Below are positions 1 through 5,287 of a stretch of DNA of 12,004 nucleotides, piece by piece. Source of the stretch: an uncultured bacterium (GTDB taxonomy: Bacteria; Cyanobacteriota; Vampirovibrionia; Gastranaerophilales; Gastranaerophilaceae); assembly GCA_948888345.1 (NCBI GenBank), contig CAQTPN010000013.1:1-12004 (forward strand). Reading direction: 5' to 3'. Position 1 is the first letter of the stretch. Each line of letters starts with the position of its first letter. Position numbers and translations under genes: made by a program. A model generated the notes under the pieces. That model ran no database searches. It saw only the letters and a list, made by a program, of their open reading frames with translations, and was not told where the DNA came from.

Positions 1-8
1 ATTATACT

Positions 9-1661
9 ATGAATATAAGAAATGTGTCAGGAGATTTAATAGGCGGTTTTATTGCAGCTACTGTTGCGCTTCCGCAGGCACTTGCCTTTGGTACTATGAC
101 GGGGGCGGGGGCATTATCGGGGCTGTATGGTGCCATGTTTTTGTGTTTATTTTCAGGGCTTTTTGGAATTAATGTTCCTTTGATTTCAGGCCCCACGGGT
201 CCGGCTGCTATTATTATCGCGTCAATTTATGCATCTCTCGGCGGAAATTTAAGTGCACTCTGGGCGGTTTTATTTCTTGCAAGTATTTTTCAAATTATTT
301 TGTCATTTACAAAAATTCCAAACCTTGTAAAATATGTGCCCTATCCTGTAATTTCAGGCTTTATGAATGGTGTCGGAGTAATTCTTATTATTCTTCAGCT
401 GGCACCTTTAATGGGTCTTAAAACTTATCCTACTCCCATTTCCACTTTTAAAAATTTATCATTTATTTTATCAAATATAAACACGGATGCACTTGTAATA
501 GGTTTATTCAGTCTCGGAATTTTAATTTATACCCCGAAGGTTATAAAAAAATATATCCCGTCTGAAATTTTTGCATTAATATTTGGTACGATTTTTGCCT
601 GCATTTATAAAATGGATGTGCCTACAATCTCAGGATTAACAGGTACATTGCCTTCTGTTGTAATGGCTGATTTTTCAAACATAATAAAAATTTCTACCCT
701 TGCTGTTATGGTAGCTGTAATTTGTTCAACAGAAAGCCTTATGTCCGGGCTTGTTGTAACTTCTTTAACCAAAAAGAAGATTAATAACCAAACCCTTATT
801 TTTGCACAGGGAATAGGAAACTCAATAGGTTCCCTTTTTGGAGGGATTTCTGGTGCGGGTGCCGCTATGAGGTCTGTTGCGGCCATAAAAACCGGTGCGA
901 CAACAAAATTATCCACAATCTTTTGCGGAATATTGATATTATTTGCAATCCTGTACGGGGATGAACTTGTAAATATGATACCGATGGCAACCCTTGCCGC
1001 CATTCTAATCCGTGTCGGATATAATATCATTGATACAAAGCTTTTAAAAGTACTTCCCTTTGCCCCAAAAGAAGATTTAGGGGTTATGTTCCTTGTTTTC
1101 TTTTTGACAATTTTTCATGACATTATTTTTGCAGTAGGGGTTGGTATTACATTATCTGCGGCACTTTTTGCAAAACAGCTTGCAGACAGAACCACCTTAA
1201 ATATTAAAGAGGTTGAAGACAGTGAAATTGTAAGGCTTGAAAAAAGGCTTCATGATGAAAGCGATTATAAAATAAGGGTTGTGCATATTCAGGGAGAATT
1301 TTTCTTTGGTTCTGCAAGCCAGATTATCTCGCAGTTTGAAGAATTATTAGGCACAAAGCATATAATACTCTGCTATGATTCTGACAGAAAACTTGATATC
1401 AGTGCAGTTTTTGCTCTTGAAGATATCTTGACAAGATTAAAATCTCAAGGGGTTAAAGTCTATCTTGTTTTGAGAAATGTTGAAATTTTAAAGCAGATTA
1501 ATGAATTAAATATTGAAAGACAGCTTGAAGATGATGAAATTTTCTTTGAGGAAATTGATGCAATTCAGCATGCTAAAGAAGAGTTCAGAAAATATGTAAA
1601 GCTGGGTAATACCTCTCAAGCGAATAAAAAACGCGGATTTTTGTTTCATTTTAAGAAGTAA
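9..1661 (+). CDS. SulP-family anion transporter with STAS domain, BicA-like
   Basis: This is a secondary anion carrier of the inner membrane, of the SulP/SLC26 family (sulfate, bicarbonate or related anions). The N-terminus reads GDLIGGFIAATVALPQALAF, followed by ISGPTGP at residues 59-65, the conserved transport-core helices. Glu242 in STESLMSG sits where SulP proteins carry the acidic residue of the substrate/cation site (Asp in cyanobacterial BicA), and GAGAAMRS at 282-289 is the second half-helix motif. About 12-14 membrane segments fill residues 8-390. A cytoplasmic STAS domain follows at about 422-525, with a charged tail. By eye the closest family member is BicA, the sodium-bicarbonate symporter, but sulfate transport cannot be excluded. 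The frame is open to the left edge and no ribosome binding site is visible in the eight bases before the ATG, so the true start may be upstream. Family is very sure, substrate is not. Confidence 0.9.
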   Translation: MNIRNVSGDLIGGFIAATVALPQALAFGTMTGAGALSGLYGAMFLCLFSGLFGINVPLISGPTGPAAIIIASIYASLGGNLSALWAVLFLASIFQIILSFTKIPNLVKYVPYPVISGFMNGVGVILIILQLAPLMGLKTYPTPISTFKNLSFILSNINTDALVIGLFSLGILIYTPKVIKKYIPSEIFALIFGTIFACIYKMDVPTISGLTGTLPSVVMADFSNIIKISTLAVMVAVICSTESLMSGLVVTSLTKKKINNQTLIFAQGIGNSIGSLFGGISGAGAAMRSVAAIKTGATTKLSTIFCGILILFAILYGDELVNMIPMATLAAILIRVGYNIIDTKLLKVLPFAPKEDLGVMFLVFFLTIFHDIIFAVGVGITLSAALFAKQLADRTTLNIKEVEDSEIVRLEKRLHDESDYKIRVVHIQGEFFFGSASQIISQFEELLGTKHIILCYDSDRKLDISAVFALEDILTRLKSQGVKVYLVLRNVEILKQINELNIERQLEDDEIFFEEIDAIQHAKEEFRKYVKLGNTSQANKKRGFLFHFKK

Positions 1662-1677
1662 GTTTCAGCAACTTCTT
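1653..1677 (+). terminator. Weak hairpin at the end of the SulP gene
   Basis: A seven-base inverted repeat, AAGAAGT at 1653-1659 and ACTTCTT at 1671-1677, spans the stop codon with an 11-base loop and is followed by a pyrimidine-rich stretch. It has only two G-C pairs, so it would be a weak terminator at best, and read-through into the desulfoferrodoxin gene is plausible. Confidence 0.25.
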
Positions 1678-1701
1678 CTTATTTAATTCCTTTTGGAAAA
1701 A

Positions 1702-1724
1702 GTTCCTGAAACAGTTTCAAGAAC
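1702..1724. promoter_or_regulatory. Palindromic operator-like site upstream of the desulfoferrodoxin-ferritin operon
   Basis: The arms GTTCCTGAAAC and GTTTCAAGAAC flank a single central A and match at 10 of 11 positions. The core TGAAACAGTTTCA at 1707-1719 is a perfect 13-base palindrome. It ends 21 bases before the start codon and is not followed by a T-tract, so it looks like a repressor site or a leader hairpin rather than a terminator. It does not match the PerR or Fur consensus as I know them. No clear -35/-10 pair could be assigned around it. The binding protein is unknown. Confidence 0.45.
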
Positions 1725-1745
1725 AATACAAAGAGGGATATTAAA

Positions 1746-2156
1746 ATGACACAAAAATTAGAATTGTATAGATGCAATGTTTGCAAAAATATTGTAGAAG
1801 TTGTATTAAACGGGGATGGTGCACTTGTATGCTGCGGCGAAGAGATGGAGCTTTTGACCCCGAATTCAACTGACGGGGCAGGCGAAAAACATGTTCCCGT
1901 TATTGATTATGAATGCGAAGGAGCAGGTGTAAAAATCAGAGTGGGGGAGTTTCCTCATCCGATGGAAGAGAGCCATTACATCCAATTTATTGAAGCAATT
2001 TCAAAAAGCGGAAAAACTATCCACAGAGAATACTTGTATCCAAATGAAGCACCGCAGATTACCATAAATTGCAGAAGCAACCTTGGAAAAGCTGACGGTT
2101 TAAAGGCAAGGGAATACTGTAATATCCACGGACTATATATTACAAAAGGGGAATAA
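1746..2156 (+). CDS. dfx: Desulfoferrodoxin (superoxide reductase), class I
   Basis: This cytoplasmic enzyme reduces superoxide to hydrogen peroxide without releasing oxygen and is typical of anaerobes. The 136-residue protein has the two-domain class I layout. The N-terminal desulforedoxin domain has Cys10, Cys13, Cys29 and Cys30 for a rubredoxin-like iron centre. The C-terminal catalytic domain carries Glu47-Lys48-His49, His71, His77, Cys125 and His128 (motif YCNIHG), the ligand set of the square-pyramidal Fe(His)4Cys centre. All expected ligands are present. The start is supported by AAGAGGG at 1731-1737, eight bases before the ATG. The ferritin gene follows after two bases, so the pair is an operon that detoxifies superoxide and handles iron. 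The electron donor (usually rubredoxin) is not in the window. Confidence 0.95.
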   Translation: MTQKLELYRCNVCKNIVEVVLNGDGALVCCGEEMELLTPNSTDGAGEKHVPVIDYECEGAGVKIRVGEFPHPMEESHYIQFIEAISKSGKTIHREYLYPNEAPQITINCRSNLGKADGLKAREYCNIHGLYITKGE

Positions 2157-2158
2157 AA

Positions 2159-2662
2159 ATGAAAATGGACAATAAACTTTTAGAAGATTTAAACGAGCAG
2201 GTGAACAGAGAATTTTACGCTGCCTATCTTTATTTTGCAATGGCCACATATTTTACTGAAATTAATATGGAAGGGTTTGCAAAATTAACCAAAAACCATG
2301 CTAAAGAAGAACTTGACCATGCTAAAAGGATTTATGATTATATAATACTTCGGGATGAAAAGGTTAATTTATTAAAAATTGATGCTCCGGATACAAATTG
2401 GAATAATCCGATTGATGCAATCAATGCGGCATTAGACCATGAGAAATTTGTAACCGATAATATTCATAGAATTTATAAAACATCAAAAGAAAAAGGGGAC
2501 TACCCGCTTGAAGTTTTTATTCAGTGGTTTGTTCAAGAGCAGGTGGAAGAAGAACATCTTTTTCAATCCATGCTTGATAAGATGAGCCATGTACAAGATT
2601 GCAGCTGTGAAATTGTAAATATTGACCGTGAATTGAAACTTGAAAGCAACTATGTGGAATAA
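2159..2662 (+). CDS. ftnA: Bacterial non-haem ferritin
   Basis: This is an iron-storage protein that oxidises ferrous iron at a di-iron centre and stores it in a 24-subunit shell. Its 167 residues match the usual length. The ferroxidase ligands correspond to those of E. coli FtnA: Glu18, Glu51 and His54 (EELDH), Glu95, Gln128 and Glu131 (QEQVEEEH). Translation from 2159 is supported by AAGGGG at 2146-2151, seven bases upstream and inside the end of the desulfoferrodoxin gene. A second ATG at 2165 is less well spaced. The tail contains a CSC motif (DCSCE) of unknown meaning. Cotranscription with superoxide reductase fits a role in keeping free iron low while peroxide is produced. Confidence 0.95.
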   Translation: MKMDNKLLEDLNEQVNREFYAAYLYFAMATYFTEINMEGFAKLTKNHAKEELDHAKRIYDYIILRDEKVNLLKIDAPDTNWNNPIDAINAALDHEKFVTDNIHRIYKTSKEKGDYPLEVFIQWFVQEQVEEEHLFQSMLDKMSHVQDCSCEIVNIDRELKLESNYVE

Positions 2663-2664
2663 AA

Positions 2665-2681
2665 TTTAAACAGTGTTTAAA
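2665..2681. repeat. Short inverted repeat after ferritin
   Basis: TTTAAAC at 2665-2671 and GTTTAAA at 2675-2681 form a perfect 7-base inverted repeat around AGT, starting two bases after the ferritin stop codon. It is AT-rich, so weak as a hairpin, and lies just before the stronger terminator. Confidence 0.4.
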
Positions 2682-2699
2682 ATAATACTTATCTGCTTA

Positions 2700-2723
2700 A
2701 AAGCCCTGAACTTTCGGGGCTTT
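2700..2723 (+). terminator. Rho-independent terminator of the desulfoferrodoxin-ferritin operon
   Basis: AAAGCCCTGA and TCGGGGCTTT form a stem with one U-G pair and a four-base loop, followed by a T-rich stretch (ATTATTTGATTTT). It sits 38 bases after the ferritin stop and separates this operon from the small membrane-protein genes. Confidence 0.8.
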
Positions 2724-2734
2724 ATTATTTGATT

Positions 2735-2762
2735 TTGATTAATATCTAAATAATGATATAAT
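2735..2762 (+). promoter_or_regulatory. Sigma-70-type promoter for the small membrane-protein pair
   Basis: TTGATT at 2735-2740 and a perfect TATAAT at 2757-2762 are separated by 16 bases. The expected transcription start, about seven bases beyond the -10, coincides with the A of the ATG at 2769. No Shine-Dalgarno sequence lies between, which suggests a leaderless mRNA. Confidence 0.6.
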
Positions 2763-2768
2763 CAACAT

Positions 2769-3026
2769 ATGGATGAATTAACAAGAGCCAGAGTAGATAA
2801 TTTAATTTCATTAAGACAATCTTTGCTCATGCTGCTGCCGGTGCTTATCGGCGGAACAATCGGTTTATTTTTTATAAGCGGGTATACAGCAGCAAGAATT
2901 GTTTTTGCTGTTCTTGGTATATATTTTATAATAATTCTTGCACGCAGTTTATGCGGAACAATAATTGAAATAAATCAGATTTTATACAAAAAGGAGAAAG
3001 CCGAATGGAAAATGTGGTTGAAATAA
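2769..3026 (+). CDS. Small two-helix membrane protein of unknown function
   Basis: I do not recognise this 85-residue protein. It has a short charged N-terminus (MDELTRARVDN), two predicted membrane helices at about residues 18-38 and 43-62, and a basic C-terminal tail (YKKEKAEWKMWLK) probably facing the cytoplasm. There is no ribosome binding site. A TATAAT box ends six bases before the ATG, so translation may start on a leaderless transcript. Its last 22 bases overlap the next gene (3005-3145) in another frame, which indicates a translationally coupled two-gene unit. The good promoter and the downstream coupling support a real gene. Function cannot be inferred. Confidence 0.7.
   Translation: MDELTRARVDNLISLRQSLLMLLPVLIGGTIGLFFISGYTAARIVFAVLGIYFIIILARSLCGTIIEINQILYKKEKAEWKMWLK
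2991..2996 (+). promoter_or_regulatory. Ribosome binding site of the 46-residue gene
   Basis: AAGGAG lies eight bases before the ATG at 3005, inside the coding region of the preceding gene. It is as strong as any Shine-Dalgarno sequence in the window and is the main evidence that the short frame is translated. Confidence 0.75.
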
Positions 3027-3145
3027 TACTTCAGGTGGCTGTAGCTGTGACATTATTATATGTTGTAATTACTGTAGGAAATGCTTTAAAACTTGCTTCT
3101 TATCACCCCGAAGTAATGAATGAAAAAGCGGAATCCAAAGAATAG
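3005..3145 (+). CDS. 46-residue single-helix membrane protein of unknown function
   Basis: This short gene begins with MENVVEIILQVAVAVTLLYV and ends with MNEKAESKE. One hydrophobic helix covers residues 4-25, with a hydrophilic C-terminal tail containing a His-Pro (YHPEV). It starts 22 bases before the upstream gene stops and has AAGGAG at ideal spacing, so the two genes are probably coupled. Its stop at 3143-3145 is one base from the end of the convergent endonuclease III gene. The overlap and the hydrophobic segments suggest the two small proteins act together in the membrane, which is inference. It is short enough to be missed by standard ORF cut-offs. Confidence 0.7.
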   Translation: MENVVEIILQVAVAVTLLYVVITVGNALKLASYHPEVMNEKAESKE

Positions 3146-3146
3146 G

Positions 3147-3788
3147 CTATATTCTTTTTGCGCAGTATTTTTCAATTGAGCATTCCGCACAGTTTGGTCT
3201 TGTCGGTTTGCATATATTCTGCCCGTGCGTTACAAGCAATGTATTAAAATCTATCCAGTATTTAACGGGTAATTTCTCCCGAAGTGCAAATTCTGTTTCC
3301 TCGGGATTTTTTGTTTCAACATATCCCAAACGGTTTGAAATTCTGTGCACATGAACATCCACGCATATTGCAGGCTTATTAAATCCCTTTGTTAAAACCA
3401 GATTTGCCGTTTTTCGCCCTACTCCTTTGAATTTTATAAGTTGTTCAATCTCATCCGGCACCTTTGAATTATATTTTTCAACCAATTCTTTTGACAGATT
3501 AATAATCTGCTCTGCTTTATTCTGATAAAAACCCACAGGATATATTGCGCGCGACAGCGTATCAACATCAAGCGCACCTATAGCTTTTGGAGTTTTTCCA
3601 AGTTCAAGCATTCTCATAGCGCAGGGGTATGTCGTCTTATCGTTTGTTCTGAGGCTTAAAATGCAACAAATAAGAACAAGATACGGGTCTTGCACTTTTT
3701 CCATAAATTTTACAAATTCCGTTTGGGTTACCCTCATTGTGGAATTGTCTTTTTTCAGGTTTTCAACTATTTTATCTATATTCATCAT
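3147..3788 (-). CDS. nth: Endonuclease III (DNA glycosylase/AP lyase)
   Basis: This base-excision repair enzyme removes oxidised pyrimidines and nicks the abasic site. From the ATG at 3788 it is 213 residues, matching the usual 211 or so. The helix-hairpin-helix GVGRKTAN carries the catalytic Lys126, and VDVHVHR carries the catalytic Asp144. Cys193-X6-Cys200-X2-Cys203-X5-Cys209 is the 4Fe-4S cluster loop. The active-site helix reads LSLRTND rather than the LSAQATD of E. coli, closer to the LSQRT-D form seen in archaeal-type enzymes. The frame stays open to an ATG at 3830, but those 14 extra residues would cover the thioredoxin promoter and give a longer than usual N-terminus, so 3788 (or 3785) is preferred. 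No ribosome binding site is visible for any of these starts. It converges with the 46-residue gene, one base apart. Confidence 0.92.
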   Translation of the reverse strand: MMNIDKIVENLKKDNSTMRVTQTEFVKFMEKVQDPYLVLICCILSLRTNDKTTYPCAMRMLELGKTPKAIGALDVDTLSRAIYPVGFYQNKAEQIINLSKELVEKYNSKVPDEIEQLIKFKGVGRKTANLVLTKGFNKPAICVDVHVHRISNRLGYVETKNPEETEFALREKLPVKYWIDFNTLLVTHGQNICKPTRPNCAECSIEKYCAKRI

Positions 3789-3797
3789 GAATGCTTT

Positions 3798-3826
3798 TTG
3801 ACATATAATATAGTCATGATTATAAT
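3798..3826 (+). promoter_or_regulatory. Consensus sigma-70 promoter of thioredoxin
   Basis: TTGACA at 3798-3803 and TATAAT at 3821-3826 are 17 bases apart, a perfect consensus. The start would be near 3833, giving a leader of about 30 bases with AAGGAG at 3844-3849. The spacer contains an imperfect inverted repeat, TATAGTCATGATTATA at 3809-3824 (one mismatched pair), which might be an operator. Confidence 0.8.
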
Positions 3827-3861
3827 ACAAAATAATATTTAATAAGGAGATTTAAGCTTTT

Positions 3862-4188
3862 ATGAGTAATGCTATTGATATAACTGATTCTACCTTTGAA
3901 AATGAAGTTTTAAAAAGTGATTCCGTTACCGTGGTTGATTTTTGGGCACCATGGTGCGGGCCTTGCAGAAAAATGGGACCCGTTCTGGATGAAATCGCAG
4001 GTGAATTTGACGGTAAAATCAGAGTTGCAAAAATTAACACGGATGAAAACTTAAAAACTGCCAAAGAATATCAAATTTCAGGCCTTCCAAGTATTGTAAT
4101 CTTTAAAAACGGCGAGGCAAAAGAAACCCTTGTAGGCCTTATGCCAAAATCTGCCATTGTATCTAATATTGAAAAATATTTAGGATAA
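3862..4188 (+). CDS. trxA: Thioredoxin
   Basis: This is a cytoplasmic dithiol-disulfide reductant for ribonucleotide reductase, peroxidases and other targets. Its 108 residues match E. coli thioredoxin nearly position for position: Asp26, the active site WCGPC with Cys32 and Cys35, Pro40 and cis-Pro76 in SGLPS. AAGGAG at 3844-3849 is 12 bases from the ATG, which is somewhat long, but there is no closer start. Transcription should come from the strong promoter at 3798-3826. The stop codon directly abuts the last base of the convergent rlmN gene. It lies close to superoxide reductase, ferritin and endonuclease III, which makes a loose redox-stress cluster although not an operon with them. Confidence 0.96.
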   Translation: MSNAIDITDSTFENEVLKSDSVTVVDFWAPWCGPCRKMGPVLDEIAGEFDGKIRVAKINTDENLKTAKEYQISGLPSIVIFKNGEAKETLVGLMPKSAIVSNIEKYLG

Positions 4189-5256
4189 TTATTTTTCCAC
4201 CCTGCCTTTTAATTGGCCGCAGGCGGCATCAATGTCCGCACCGCGCTCAAGGCGTACTGTTACTTTTTTGCCGGAGGCCTCTAAAATATATTTAAACTTC
4301 ATAATATCTTTTTTATCCGGCTTTTTAAAGTTTATATCGGTATTTACAGGATTATAGGGAATAAGGTTGACATTGCATTTTAAATCTTTCATAAAATATG
4401 CAAGCTCTGCTGCGCATTCTTTTGTATCGTTTAATCTGCCGATTAAAACATACTCAAGAGTTACCCTTTTTCCTGTTTTTTCCGTATAAAATTTCAGAGC
4501 CTTCTTTAATTCTTCAATATTATATCGTTTTTCAACGGGCATAATCTGTTCCCTTAAGGCAGAATTTGGCGCATGAAGAGAAATTGCAAGGGTTGGAATA
4601 AGTTCTTCATTTGAAATATCATAAATTTTTGGAACAATTCCGCAGGTTGAAACGGTTATCCGTCTTATTCCTATCATAAGGCAGTTATTGATAAGTTCAA
4701 TTGCTCTCATCATATTGTTATAGTTATTAAAGGGTTCACCCTGCCCCATAAATACAACATTTGTAACTTTGAGTCCGGTATCTCTTTGTATTGTTAAAAT
4801 TTGCTCTAAAATCTCATAGGGTTCAAGATTCCTTATTATCCCTCTTTGTCCTGTGGCGCAAAATTTGCATCCCATAGCACACCCTATTTGAGAGCTTACG
4901 CAGGCTGTTAAATTTGCGCGGTTGTCAAATCTCATTAATACGCACTCTGCCGTTTGCCCGTCTTTATATTCAAGCAGATATTTAAGGGTGCCGTCAGTGC
5001 TTATTTGTTTTGTTTTAATTTTAACATCTGTAATATAGGAGATTTCAGAAAGTTTTTCCCTCAAATCTTTTTTAATATCGGTCATTTCATCAAAATTTGA
5101 AGCATTTTTGGTGTAAAGCCAAGATAAAATCTGCGAAGCTCTGAATTTCTTTTCTCCAAGTGATTCCATAAAATTTTCAAGTTCATTTTTATCTAAACCT
5201 GAAAGTCTTATTTTATTTTCTTTTGTTATATCTTCCATATTCAAAAATTTTAACAT
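4189..5256 (-). CDS. rlmN: Dual-specificity 23S rRNA/tRNA adenine-C2 methyltransferase RlmN
   Basis: This radical-SAM enzyme methylates C2 of A2503 in 23S rRNA and A37 in some tRNAs. Of 355 residues, about 1-100 form the N-terminal accessory domain. The cluster motif C-AMG-C-KF-C has Cys126, Cys130 and Cys133. GQGEP at 171-175 is the SAM-binding GxGEP motif. Cys346 in DAACGQL is the methyl-carrying cysteine, and Cys119 matches the second catalytic cysteine. All catalytic residues are present. Neither ATG at 5256 nor the alternative at 5238 has a clear ribosome binding site, so the exact start is uncertain. The gene is divergent from trmFO with only 31-49 bases between them. Confidence 0.95.
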   Translation of the reverse strand: MLKFLNMEDITKENKIRLSGLDKNELENFMESLGEKKFRASQILSWLYTKNASNFDEMTDIKKDLREKLSEISYITDVKIKTKQISTDGTLKYLLEYKDGQTAECVLMRFDNRANLTACVSSQIGCAMGCKFCATGQRGIIRNLEPYEILEQILTIQRDTGLKVTNVVFMGQGEPFNNYNNMMRAIELINNCLMIGIRRITVSTCGIVPKIYDISNEELIPTLAISLHAPNSALREQIMPVEKRYNIEELKKALKFYTEKTGKRVTLEYVLIGRLNDTKECAAELAYFMKDLKCNVNLIPYNPVNTDINFKKPDKKDIMKFKYILEASGKKVTVRLERGADIDAACGQLKGRVEK

Positions 5257-5276
5257 AAAATAAAAAATGAGATTTG

Positions 5277-5282
5277 AAGGAA
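5277..5282 (+). promoter_or_regulatory. Ribosome binding site deciding the trmFO start
   Basis: AAGGAA ends five bases before the ATG at 5288. It lies inside the reading frame if translation were to begin at the earlier ATG at 5267, which has no such site. This favours 5288. Confidence 0.75.
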
Positions 5283-5287
5283 TTTTT

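Noticed and set aside
605..1030. 141-residue minus-strand frame inside the SulP gene
   Set aside because: It is a shadow of a clear SulP coding region, with no ribosome binding site or recognisable domain.
3789..3830. Longer nth start at 3830
   Set aside because: It would place 14 extra residues over the consensus thioredoxin promoter and has no ribosome binding site.
5267..5287. Earlier trmFO start adding MRFEGIF
   Set aside because: The extra codons contain the ribosome binding site of the later ATG, and the family N-terminus begins just before the GGGLAG motif.
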